Shown: positions 12,024 through 22,834 of the stretch, one piece after another
How positions within the stretch are numbered: position 1 is the stretch's first letter
How the letters are laid out: each line of letters begins with the position of its first letter
NCBI GenBank assembly: GCA_010093605.1
Contig: MU004195.1
Coordinates: 870,708 to 934,707 of the forward strand
From: Lophium mytilinum
Lineage: Eukaryota > Ascomycota > Dothideomycetes > Mytilinidiales > Mytilinidiaceae
Reading direction: 5' to 3'
DNA: 64,000 bases
Translations under genes and position numbers: made by a program
The notes under the pieces: model-generated
Seen by the model: only the letters and a program-made list of their open reading frames with translations
What the model was told of the DNA's origin: nothing
Databases searched by the model: none

Positions 12024-12675
12024 TCATTTCACGAACTCCCTCACAACATCCACAGCCTGACAGCTCGGATTCTGGGCCGTGCCCTCGCCCATCACCCACG
12101 CCAGCGTATAGTAGACGTACCCAGTATACGTCTCGCACACCACCCAGCGGTAATAGTCCTTCACCTTGTCGAGTCCATTCTTCAGCGGTGTAATTGTATC
12201 ATCCACATATCCCTTAATAAACAGCTGGTTCACGGCGTTAAAGCCGACCTCGGTATAGGTGGTGTCTGGGGAGAAGAGCGGCACGGCGACGTTGGTTGAG
12301 GGGGTGTAGGAGAGCTCGAAGGGTTCGGAAACGGCGAAGCCGGAGTTTTGAAGGAGGTAGGTGAGGACGCCGGTGGTGGCGGCGGAGTCGGACGAGGTGT
12401 TGAAGTGGTAGGTTGAGGCGCCGGCGGAGCCGAGGGTGATGGCGTTGGCGGGGCAGAGGCCTGGGTGGTGAGTTAGTCTTGGTATTGATTGTTTGGGGAT
12501 GGGGAGAGAGTGTACCTTCAATAGCGGCGCCCTCGTGGCAGGCGTAGAGGTAGTTGCCGTTGAGGGTTTTGTTTGTGGATTTGATTTGCAGCTTGAACGG
12601 GGCGGATTGGTTGGTGTATTGTGCCAAAGCTGTAGTGGCGGCCGCAAGGGCGAGGATGGATGTTGATGCCTTCAT
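12024..12675 (-). CDS. Small secreted protein (DUF7907-like), 198 residues
   Basis: Two exons (12675-12516 and 12460-12024) are joined by a 55-bp intron that restores AAIEG-LCPANAITLG. The N-terminus MKASTSILALAAATTALAQ is a clean signal peptide with cleavage expected after the AQ or LA site. The mature part starts QYTNQSAPFKLQIKSTNKTL and has several N-glycosylation sequons and four cysteines (YACHEG, LCPAN, VVCETY, PSCQAV). The layout (FxLxI start, YACHEGAAIEGLC, YEWVVCET-like end) resembles a family of secreted Dothideomycete proteins listed as DUF7907. That assignment is from memory of the pattern. The function is unknown. Confidence 0.82.
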
Positions 12676-13971
12676 GTTTGAAATGTGTGGAATTGTGTAA
12701 CAAGACACGTTGAGTGGGATTGACTCTGGTTTTGTGGAGGAATAGAAGGATGTGAAGGATGGATGGGAAGCGAAGGATGAAACGAAACAAAATTACGAAG
12801 CAAGGACGAGGTTATGTACAAACAGCAGAGGATGTGAATGCGGGCTAGGCTGGAAGCCTATATATACGGTGCGCTTACGTAGCCGTTCCGTCCTTTCTAT
12901 GTAGCTTTCTTGGCACAACCTATATAAGCACACGTAGTCTCATTAATATATCCTCATGTTCAGCTCACTCCGTTTACTGTCTTGGCAATTCTGCCAGCAA
13001 TCAGGATGCTCCTTCAGCCGAGTGCCGAGTCACGGGCGCACCAAACAGTGCTAGGGTTGCTGAAGAAGGCACGATCCACCAAATCACCAGATCACCAGAT
13101 CCGAATGACGTTAAAACGGCTGTGTTGTTTTGGCGGTTTGCAGGGATCTTGCCCCGCTGATCGACAGGAGAATAAGACCGCGGTGATGTAATTGGAAGAA
13201 GAGCAGTGGCAAGGCAAGTCGTACCGTGGTACGCTCGTCTCCTAACCACTGTACTTTCCCTCTTAGGCCCTCAACGCGTGAGAAACTACTGCAACTCGTC
13301 CGTCACCATGGCACCATGCCAAAAATACATGCGGCGAATCTGTTTGCGGCTGCTTTTCGCCGCCTCAATACGAGGCTGCACAACAATTGCCTGGGAAAGG
13401 CTTGAGACGACCGCTCGGAATTTCTCCAGATTACAAGCTGCTGGAGCAGGTGCAATCGGCGGATTAGATTGGACGGTTGTTTATTGTGGAATGATCGATC
13501 AAGCTGAAACGTTAGAAACAGGCTGAAATGGAGAAGGAGAGTGTACGAAATAGCGCATGGCGTCACTGATGGTAGGAGCGTTGAAAGAATACGAGTGTGT
13601 GCTTCGATGCATTTTCACGTGCCGAAAAGAGACATTCACCAACCGTTTTGAAACGGCCCTTATCTTGACGGCTACCTCATGTAGCTCTGTGAACTGTCGG
13701 GAGGGTATCTCCTATCCCTGTAGACTTCACAAATGTTGTCCAGGTGAGCCGGCCATCAGTAAAGAAGAGTGTAAAAGCTGCAAGGAGCTAGCCGCTGCTA
13801 CTAATGCCTATCGTACAGGGCAACCAAAGTGGTCAGTAAAATGGCTATTTCGAATGAGAAGGTCGAGATTACCGCCCTCCATAGTGGAGAAAAATGCCCC
13901 TTCATTATCATCAAGACTCCCAAACGTCCTAGCCTGAACGCTAAACCCATGATCCCCACCGAAACACTCGC
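12676..13971. other. Gene-poor stretch between the secreted protein and RNase H1
   Basis: About 1.3 kb. Plus-strand frames at 13206-13526 and 13557-13937 have no recognisable domain, and their composition is not clearly coding. Apart from the TATA-like site I see no feature. Confidence 0.45.
12859..12866 (-). promoter_or_regulatory. Putative TATA box of the secreted-protein gene
   Basis: The minus strand reads TATATATAGG about 185 bp upstream of the ATG at 12675, in otherwise mixed sequence. Position and sequence suit a TATA box with a moderate 5' leader. This is inference only. Confidence 0.35.
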
Positions 13972-15375
13972 TCAGACTTCCAGAGATAAAGTCGCCTGCG
14001 CCGCTCGAGCCCCGGCGACGGCTAGGCTGTCGGCTGCCGTGTTCCCAGGGTTGTTGGCATGGCCCTTCACATACACATACTCAGTTTTGGCATTGCATTG
14101 GGTCCGCTCTGCCATGCGCTTGATGACGGGTTCAACGATATCCCGATTCTCGACCACCTTGCCGTCTGACGTCTTCCAGCCGTTGGATTGCCACTTCAAG
14201 CACCAGTTGGTAACGCATTCGATGCTGTATTTGCTGTCGGTATATATCTTGACGTTGCGGTCGATGGGCGCGATATCAAGCGCACGTTGGATAGCGGTGA
14301 GTTCGGCGCGTTGGTTGGTTTGGCGGAGCCCGTTTAGTCCTTCGGAAACGTTGCTGCGAGAGACAAGTTAGCATGTAGTAGAGTTTTGTGAACGGACGGA
14401 GACTATACCGAGTATCTCCCCGGCCAAAGTAGACGCCAACGCCAGATGTTGCTCCAACTCTTCCGTTTCCTAGTGAACTACCGTCCGTATAGACCTCAAG
14501 CCAGCCTCTGGGGTCTATTGCGACCAGCTTAGTCGCGTTTAGCTGCCGTTCCTTCTTGCGCTCGACCTTCCCTGTCTTGGGATTAAGGAACAGTGTCCTA
14601 TCAAAGCCATCCTCTGCGTCTGGTGGGAGAGGGCCCGTACCTGGCTCTTCGTCGTCCTGCTCAGCACGCCCATTGGTGACAATCACCTCCCCAGTCACCC
14701 TACGGTTGACAATCACCTGCTCAGCACCCCCATTGGTGACAATCATAAACTCGGGGTATTCCTCATTCTGTTTTATCTTCTTCGAGGACGGGGTAGTATC
14801 TCCAACCTTGCATCCATCTCGGCCATCCTCTATCGACATCTCCGAATCCAGGTCATCTAACATTGAACTTTGTGTCCTCTCAGCATTTGCTTGGCTGCCC
14901 TCTGCGACGAACCGCTCCGCCTCCGCTCTGGTTCCGAAGCTCTTATGTTTTGGGAGTTTCCATCCAGTGATCTGCTTTTGCGCCGAAGGCCAGTCGGTGT
15001 AGACTCCAGGGATCCTGCCATTCTGCACGGCGTAGAATTTCGTGCCCAAGGGAGATTTTGCAGGCTTGCCGTTGATGAATCCTTCGGCTTCAATGAGGGA
15101 GGTGAAGGACTTGACTATAAATAACTGTGTTAGCCTGTGCTGGTCTGGATTGTTGAATATGCAGAAATTGGCTCACATTCGGCCCCCTTCACACCCTTCA
15201 CCTGATCCAAACAGTCTGCCCAGCTGTGGTAGATGCCCGGCTCCTTGCCCTTCTTCACAGCGTAGAATTTCTGTTCTGCAGCCCGCTTGCGTTTCGTGCC
15301 CGAGGAAGCAGTTGTTTGAGCGGATTCGGATCGTGCATCGTCCTGGTTGGTTGGGGAGGCCGCCGATCTCACCAT
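13972..15375 (-). CDS. RNH1: Ribonuclease H1 with two hybrid-binding domains
   Basis: This enzyme cleaves the RNA strand of RNA:DNA hybrids (R-loops, primers). Three exons (15375-15177, 15114-14409, 14353-13972) give 428 residues. Two N-terminal hybrid-binding domains occur in tandem, as in budding yeast Rnh1: KFYAVKKGKEPGIYHSWADC (from about residue 38) and KFYAVQNGRIPGVYTDWPSA (from about 88). A linker with a 10-residue repeat follows, then the catalytic domain with Asp277 (YTDGSS), Glu319 (RAELTAIQ), Asp341 (YTDSKYS), His400 and Asp410 (GHANNPGNTAAD), the full active site. The frame stays open upstream to an ATG at 15702, which could give a longer arginine/serine/proline-rich form. The start at 15375 is preferred because it gives a normal N-terminus. 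Confidence 0.94.
14657..14746 (-). repeat. Three 30-bp tandem repeats inside the RNase H1 linker
   Basis: Units at 14657-14686, 14687-14716 and 14717-14746 encode MIVTNGGAEQ, VIVNRRVTGE and VIVTNGRAEQ. The outer two are nearly identical and the middle one has diverged. The reading frame is kept. Confidence 0.75.
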
Positions 15376-16519
15376 GGCGGCGGAGAGGCGTAGTTTCGAG
15401 CGGAATGAGGGGATGAATCGATGAAGGTGCGCTCTTTGATAGTGAACACTCCACGCGGGAGTGCCACGACGGCGATGCTTGGGTGGGGTTCGTGGTGGAG
15501 CAGCTGGCAGGAGTCGCAGGCTGGCACGGATGGTGCGGAGGAGTTGTGGGAGAATCGTGTGAGGCTGGTCGTCGTGAGGAGCCTGGAGGCCGGCAGAAGG
15601 TCTCCTCGATAATATATCCTCAGGCGGGGCTTTGAGGTTTGTGGTGGATGAGGGGGCCCACGGCTTCTTCGCTCTCTGAGTCGCAATCACTTCCTCAGAC
15701 AATCGAACAATCGCGGCAGAACAGACAATGCGGACTATCAGCAGAGCAACCAGGATTCGAGGGACGCGGGGTCGGGAGATTACTGGGCTGTTGTAGGCGG
15801 GGATGGGAGGGACCTTGCTGGTGATGGGTGCCGCATCCAGGTGGAGCTGCTCGCGGAGGGTGAAACTGCCTACATAGGTGCCTTCAGCCTTTCCAGTCCA
15901 CTGCGCGCTCTATTCACCAGATATCTGATGTGGTGAAGTACTATATAGAATCACCCGTATATACACAGTCGAAGCCTACATCACTGAAGTAATAGTCTCT
16001 TTGACAACTGCCCAGCGCTCCCCCATATATGCCATCGAGTGCCCAAAGCGTTACACGTCTGAGGAGATTGCCCACCATCCCCCACTCTCACGAGACGCGG
16101 GATGGAAGAAATTCGTCGCGTGCCTCCGCAAGCCCCGAATGCCCCACACAACTTCAGCGATCGAATAAACAGCTGGCGGTGGTGTTTCTCTGCAGCACTC
16201 CGATTAAGCTCGGCACACCCCAAGCCCAAAAGGCGGAGGTGCCTCTCGGCCCACGAGATCCGCGCTCCCGCTCCCGTCACCCGAAACACAACACCACATC
16301 TTCTGCCTGGCTTTCTAACGTCCTCTGCTGGGTCTCCTCTTGGCCCTTTTGTTCCTGAGACCTCCAATTGCTCCGGCCCTCCCTTTTCACAAGCACAGGC
16401 ACCCTTATGCTGTGTGGCCTCCGGCGTCGTCACCGCTCGGTTTCCGGAATATAGATCGACTCAGCCGATAGACACAGGTGTAGCTCCAGGAGCTTGGGGG
16501 AGCTTGGCAATATTCGACA
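15376..16519. other. Divergent promoter region between RNase H1 and the DUF202 gene
   Basis: About 1.1 kb shared by two outward-facing genes. An in-frame upstream extension of RNase H1 reaches 15702. The frames at 15981-16527 on both strands are mutually overlapping and lack any domain. Confidence 0.45.
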
Positions 16520-16985
16520 ATGTTTGAGGTAAGGGATCTCCTGGAGTAGCGTTGCTTTTGCCTAATCAACATTGCTTTAGGGACGCCATGCCTCCGACCG
16601 CTACACGCTCCGCCTCCACCGCGCACGCTCCGTCGTCCTCACCCCAGCGGAGCTTGTCGAGATCCGAGCTGCACAAAGGACATTCGAGGGCGCATACATG
16701 CGGACGGCAATCGGGCAGTTCTCGTTCGCGCTCATCGTGCTGAAGATTTTCACGGCCGAGTTCTACTCGATTGGCGCGCTCTTCGCCGTGTACGGGGCGG
16801 GCGTACTGTTCACCAGCCTGTTCCGCCGGCAGCAAGGGAACAAGCAGTTCTTCTCCGAGGTGGGCGAGGATGGGTTGCACCGCAAGAAATTCAGGACCAG
16901 CGGCAACGTCGTATCCGTGCTGACAGCGCTGAGCATCGCAGCCTACGTGTGCCTGCTTGTCCTCACGGTGAAGCTCAAATCGTGA
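16520..16985 (+). CDS. DUF202-family small membrane protein
   Basis: The product has 137 residues from two exons: a 9-nt first exon encoding MFE (16520-16528), a 52-bp intron with a CTAAT-type branch, and exon 16581-16985. The DUF202 hallmark, an RT motif before hydrophobic helices, is seen in RTFEGAYMRTAIGQFSFALI. Three membrane segments follow (IGQFSFALIVLKIF, YSIGALFAVYGAGVLFTSLF and VVSVLTALSIAAYVCLLVLT), with a short loop containing FFSEVGEDGLHRKKF. DUF202 proteins are related to the membrane domain of the VTC complex and bacterial YidH. The function here is unknown. If the tiny exon is wrong, the ATG at 16698 is the only other in-frame start and would lose the RT motif. Confidence 0.8.
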
Positions 16986-17873
16986 AGGAAATAGACACAA
17001 TGCAGCGAGCATGACGGCCAAGAGTCTTGGGGGCAGGCTTAGAATGTCGCACGCTGACGCTCCGCCGCGCCAGTGCGACCCGGGAGGAAGCAGGTGAGCG
17101 TCGGCTCTCCAGGCGGAGATCTCGCCGTGCAGCGGACATGCAGACACTGAGATATTGACTAGCTGGACATCGCAAGCGGGCGCAGCTAGACGCCTGACGG
17201 GCGCTGGCAGCGTCTGGAGGGACTCCGGAGAGTGGCAGACGGCGGCCGGCGATGCAGGCGAAGCGGGCTAGATGCAGAGCGCCGCTTGACTACGGTATGG
17301 AAAGGATGGCGCGCACTCTATCTGGGCTCGGTGAAGCTGGGCGTGCGTGGATGATTGGCGATGTCAGGGCCGGCCATCGTGGGGGTGCCTTTCTTTGCTG
17401 CGTGCAATCGCTCCGGGGTGGGACAGCCAAGTCTCCTACGTATCAAGTCGCCGCCCGGGAACGGACCAGTCTACCCTCATCAGCACAGCTTCAATTGATG
17501 TCGCCGTTGCGCGACCCTCTGCTCCACCGCCCGCTCTGAACCACGCCGTCATAATTCAGAGCGGGCGAGGACCCCATAAATTCTGTTGAGCTCCTCCGAC
17601 ACCTCTCCGATCCGCCTCGCAGCTTCTGCACGCTTTCACCACACTCTGCAGCTCCACGCCTCGCTCCGCCTGCCGCAGCCTCACTTGTCCCTCAAAGGTC
17701 CCCCAGAGGCCCGTACTGCACCATCGACACCACCAACACACCACTCTCGCCGTACCTGGCAGCCATTTCACACCACCCGCCACAGCGCCTTGAGCGCCGA
17801 CCGGCCCGATCTCTCAAACCGGCCAAGCCGGCCTCGGCGTTTCCTCGAGCCGCAACACCACCAGCCCTGCAGC
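16986..17873. other. Intergenic stretch upstream of PFK-2
   Basis: GC-rich sequence followed by a long C/T-rich leader (about 17590-17870) typical of fungal 5' untranslated regions. No gene is recognised. Confidence 0.45.
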
Positions 17874-20312
17874 ATGCCTCTCATCACTTCTGACCAGCAG
17901 CCGCGCATGCAGCACCCGCAACCTCTCCGCCGCCAAAGCCAACTCTCCGTCTTTGCCAAATCCGTCCTTATGAGCCAGATACCCATCCACAGCATCGAAC
18001 GAAGCAACGACATCCGCTGCGAGAGCGGCGGTGCCGTGCGGGCGTTGGAGAAGACGCCCGCTCCCGAGCCTACATCACAGCCCGTCACCACTAAGAAGGC
18101 CATAACCCCCATACCTCATGGCGAGCTGAAGCCTCTTCCTTTCGTGAATGGCCACCATGGCCCTGTCATTACCAAAGACGGTGTCGGAGCTGCGCTCAGT
18201 GACACTCCAGCACCATCAGCCCCAAGCAGCCCGCGAATGTGAGTCATTATTGAATCCATAATCTTCACTCTTCTTTCGCCAATATACACGACTGTTTCTG
18301 CTTGAGAGGCGCGACTAGGCGTCAACGCAGTCGAGGCCATATGCCTTCCCCCCATGCCGCCGTTTCCAATTCATCCAAGCATGCACGGCAATGGACCCCA
18401 GGCGAACTAGGCCTTTGCACTCCCCAAAACGTCTCCAACGCCAATGGAAAGCTGACTGCCACGCAGACCCGTGATGACCCGGACCAACTCCATGGGCACC
18501 TCCACGGCCTCCACTCCTCGAATCCGCCCCACCACTCTCGACATCCCCGGCTTGACCAAGTCTAAGGTCTCCCCCGACGGCCGCATAGCACAACGAGACG
18601 TCGGATCCAAGCTTGTCATCGTCATGGTTGGCCTGCCTGCCCGAGGCAAGAGCTACATCACCAAGAAGATGGCGCGATATCTAAACTGGCTGCAGCATGA
18701 CACCAGAATCTTCAACGTTGGCGAGCGTCGTCGGGTAGCTGCTGGTGGACAGGCCCAGACTGGTGGTCCAACTCGCTCAAACTTCTCTGGCGCAGAAAGC
18801 AATAGCTATTCGACTATACCGGACAAGCCTAGGCCGAACCACCATCAAATCGCTGCCCATATTCTCATCAACGGTCATCCTCAACCCGACGACGGACTCA
18901 CGCCTTTACACCTGCCAAGTCCCGTGCACGCCCATGAACAGGAACACGACGACTTCGCCGCAGACGATGCTATGCATGCGCACCTGGAGGCCAAATTCCC
19001 AGAAATCGAGCGTGCGACCACTCCAGATGATGACCAGGATACTGACGCAATGGACCAATCAGCCAGCTTCTTCGACCCCCAGAATAGGAAAGCTGCCCTG
19101 ATAAGAGAGCAATGTGCCATGGAAACTTTGGACGATCTCCTGGATTACATCCTGAACGGAAATGGCTCTGTTGGCATCTTCGACGCCACCAACAGCACTC
19201 TGAACCGACGCAAGCAGATAATGATCCATATCCGCGAGCGAGCTGGACCCGAGCTGAACGTCCTCTTTGTAGAAAGTGTTTGCCAGGATCAGAGGCTACT
19301 GGAGTCCAACATGCGTCTCAAACTTTCTGGACCTGACTATGACGGCAAGGATCCCGTGGCTGCCCTCGAGGACTTCAAGAAACGTGTGGCAATCTACGAG
19401 AAGAACTACGTACCATTGGGCGATTACGAGGAAGACAATAACATGCCATTCGTGAAAATGGTTGATGTTGGCCGGAAGGTCATCTCCCATCAAATCAGAG
19501 GATTCCTCTCTTCAACGGCCGTTTACTACCTGTTGAATTTCAACCTCACCCCACGTATGATCTGGATCACACGACACGGGGAGTCCCAGGACAATGTCGC
19601 CGGTAAGATCGGTGGCGATTCAGATCTGAGCGCCAATGGCACCCGATACGCCAAAGCGATGACCAAATTCATTGACCAGCAGCGCAAGGAATGGGACATT
19701 CATCAGGCTGATAAACATGCTCACACGCATTTCCCACCGCATCCCGGTGACCACACTCCGCCCAATCCGCACTATGGACCCCATCTCGATGAACCCAGGA
19801 ACTTCTGCGTTTGGACATCCATGCTCAAACGAAGTATCCAGTCTGCACAGTACTTCGACGAAGAGGACTACGAGACGAAGCAAATGCGAATGCTGGACGA
19901 ACTCAACGCTGGTATTATGGAGGGCCTTACCTACGACGAGATACGATCTCGATACGAGGAAGAGTTCACCTGCCGACGGAAGGACAAGATGGGTTATCGC
20001 TACCCAGGACCAGGTGGTGAGGGATACCTCGATGTCATCAACCGCCTTCGACCTGTCATTGTCGAGCTGGAACGCATGACAGACCATTGTCTACTGGTCG
20101 CCCATCGCTCCGTCGCTCGTGTTCTACTCGCTTATTTCCAAAATCTAGATCGCAAAGACGTTGCAGATCTGGAATGTCCACTCGGAATGCTTTATCAGCT
20201 CGAGCCGAAACCATACGGCGTCGAGTTCAAAGCGTGGCGTTACAATTCCGATAATGACGGCTTCGATCTCCTTCCTGACTACAAGCTGCACCGAGCGAAA
20301 TACGCTGTTTAA
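17874..20312 (+). CDS. 6-phosphofructo-2-kinase / fructose-2,6-bisphosphatase (bifunctional)
   Basis: This enzyme makes and breaks fructose-2,6-bisphosphate, the activator of glycolytic phosphofructokinase. Two exons (17874-18238 and 18467-20312) give 736 residues. The 227-bp intron is phase-consistent, though a second small exon inside it cannot be excluded. The kinase Walker A is GLPARGKS (about 177-184). A low-complexity acidic insert of roughly 110 residues separates it from the next kinase block (REQCAMETLDDLLDYILNGN). The phosphatase half keeps both catalytic histidines: His492 in ITRHGESQDN and His668 in VAHRSVARVLLAYF. Both activities are therefore expected, unlike budding yeast Pfk26. 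The N-terminal 120 residues are Ser/Pro-rich and probably regulatory. Confidence 0.95.
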
Positions 20313-22834
20313 CGCCTCATCTATCCAGATACCCGACCACCCGAGACACTCAGTTCATCCTTCTTGTACATGCATTCTTACCCAGGGCTCCTAGACGGCA
20401 AACTCCACGCTCATTCCTTTCACGTTCATAATTCGAGATGCTACTTCGATCCATCATCGCCCATCACGGCTTCTTCATCTTTTTTCCTTGCAACGAACTC
20501 TAACTAATGCATACTATCGGCGTCTTCACACGGGTTCTCAGCAAGGGAAAGACTTTATGAGCCTATGCATGATGGGTGGGCTGGGGGCTTTTATACACTA
20601 TTTTTGACGACAAGGGTCATGTCGTGTTGCTTTCTGGCGTTTCCTGTGTCTAGCATGGTATGCTGGGGTATGGCGGCTACATCTCAGTCTTTCGTTGTTC
20701 TCCAATGCGGGTGAGGTGGGGGTAGGCAGGTTTACTATACAGCTGGGCCGGCTGAGGCGCGTATTGTGTTTTTGGTCCTCGGCGGTGTTGTCTGGTAGAG
20801 TGTTGGCCTGCTTGTTTTCTTCGGCTCGCGAGTGGAACGGTGGTGTTTTCGTGCCGTGCGGCTATGGTCTGCTGCGTAGATGAGCGCACTGAAAGACTAT
20901 GCCTGTATGGTATATTTGTATCATGCCTTCCGCGCCTTTTTTTGATTGATTGAAGAAGTGATTAGTGATGTTTATCTTTTCGTTTATGTTACTAGGTTCA
21001 GTCCCGCTATCAATTTCTCGGCACTCATTCCATCGATCATACTATAAGATATCGAAACCAAAGCAAACAAAGGAAAGAGAAGCCTCTACCCAGTCTACAA
21101 CCGAACTCGCCCTATCCTCGCCTTACCTCACAGGCCCCCACTCACCACCTCCGCGAGTAGAAACTTAAAATGCAAGACAAGAGCAGTCTTCGCGACTCCC
21201 TCAGACTCCTAGCATTCTTTCCACATCGCCATCTTACAGCCTTCACAGGTCGTCCAAACGGGGTGGGTCCAGCGTCTACACATCTTCTTCACGTGGATAT
21301 ATCGCCCGTTCACCTACTGTTCCAACTCGTTTGGACTCAACCCCCAAAAATGTAGTCACCAGAAAACATTTCCCGGTCCTAAATCGCGAGGTTTCTGCTA
21401 TCCTCTCAGCTTTGGAGCAAGCGTCTTAGCCGCTAAGCAGCAATCTGGAAAAAGGTTCGCGATGTCACTTGGGACATGTTGGAGCAGGCGGATTGGTGTG
21501 GTGTCGATTTCCCCAATTCGGTTGTATGAGTTTGGGAAGTAGTGAGTCGCGTGCTGGCGGTCTGCAAGGGACGGTGAGGTGGGTGGTAGGCGGCTTCTCT
21601 GTGGAGAGAGAGGGGATGGATCCGATGGAAGGAGGGGGAGGGAAAGGAAATCCCGCCTTTTCGGTCTATGGAGCGCATTGGGTCGGGGGAGAAGATTAGT
21701 CGGGGTGCTTCATAGGGGGTTGGTAAGGGGGTGGGAGTATTTGGGGAGAGTTCGGGGATGGAGGCAGAACGGGATGGGGGCCTGCGAGTGGAGGAGTAGA
21801 GGTGGCGGAGAAGTGTGTAAACTCGTTCAATGTAGTTGGACGAACACCGGTGCAACTAATAATAGCGACTCCAGGGAAGGTGGGTGGGGATGATAGGCAA
21901 TGGCTAAGAAGTGTCGAGAACTTCTATGAGGCCGTGCGCGCGTTCGTGACAGGACATGCTGGGCGCTGGTGTGTGAGGCGCTGGAGGGGATGGTTCTGAA
22001 GAGGGGGTGGTGAGGGATAGAGTAATCGCCGACGTTGGGACCTAGGCATCGGAAGAAGAAGATGGATGGTGTTTATTGGGGCTGTGCGGCTTGCTCCGAA
22101 GTGCGTTGGATTTATTTGCGGATAGATTCACGTTGTATCCAGTATGTTGAGCTGTAATTAGAGTGCGATATGTGGGAGGTGTGGAGAGGCTGTAGCTTGG
22201 ACGTGGTGAAGCGATGCTCGTTCATAGCACTGAGATGTAGTGCCTCGCCAAAGGTATGTGCACTCTTGCTTGCCCCTGTTTGAAGTTCGCCGTTGCAATA
22301 TGAAGAACACAGACGAGATATAAGAGTGAAGGTAATGCAATCTAGAGCGACTCAACCCCCTTTCAATCGACAGACCACACTGGAACCGTTGAAGGTGACC
22401 TAGCGTCTTGTCAGAAGTCTGGAAGATAGGATGACCCCAACGGTAAAGTGACGGCGACATTTTATGATGTAGTTCTACAGATATATTTGATACAATTAGC
22501 TATTTATATAGCGAAACCGAAAGTCGTTAGATGATGCGAAGGACTACCGTAATAAGATTTAGACCCCAGCAAGAAATGAGATTCAGAAGTACATGAAGCC
22601 TCATGAGAAAAGGTCGATACCCAACATTATGATACCCGCGATACCTTAAATTCGGTGTTTTGAAAAGAAAAGAAGACAGGGGACCGAAGAACGAAAGAGG
22701 GGCGAAAAACAGGAATGGAAAGAGAAAACGAAAGAAATACAGAGTAGAGGTGCCGTACTCCATCACTCTGCAGCTGCTTCATCCGCACTAGGTGAGTTAT
22801 AGTTACAGATGCCTTTGAGGCTCACCCCATATTC
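20313..22834. other. Long gene-poor stretch (2.5 kb) after PFK-2
   Basis: The first several hundred bases look like 3' untranslated sequence. From about 21470 to 22100 the plus strand is strongly purine-rich with several G runs. A 140-residue minus-strand frame (21433-21855) is Ser/Pro/Thr-rich with no domain and is probably a by-product of that composition. No convincing gene is seen. Confidence 0.5.

Noticed and set aside
21433-21855. 140-residue minus-strand frame after PFK-2
   Set aside because: Its Ser/Pro/Thr-rich composition follows the purine bias of the plus strand, and it contains no domain.
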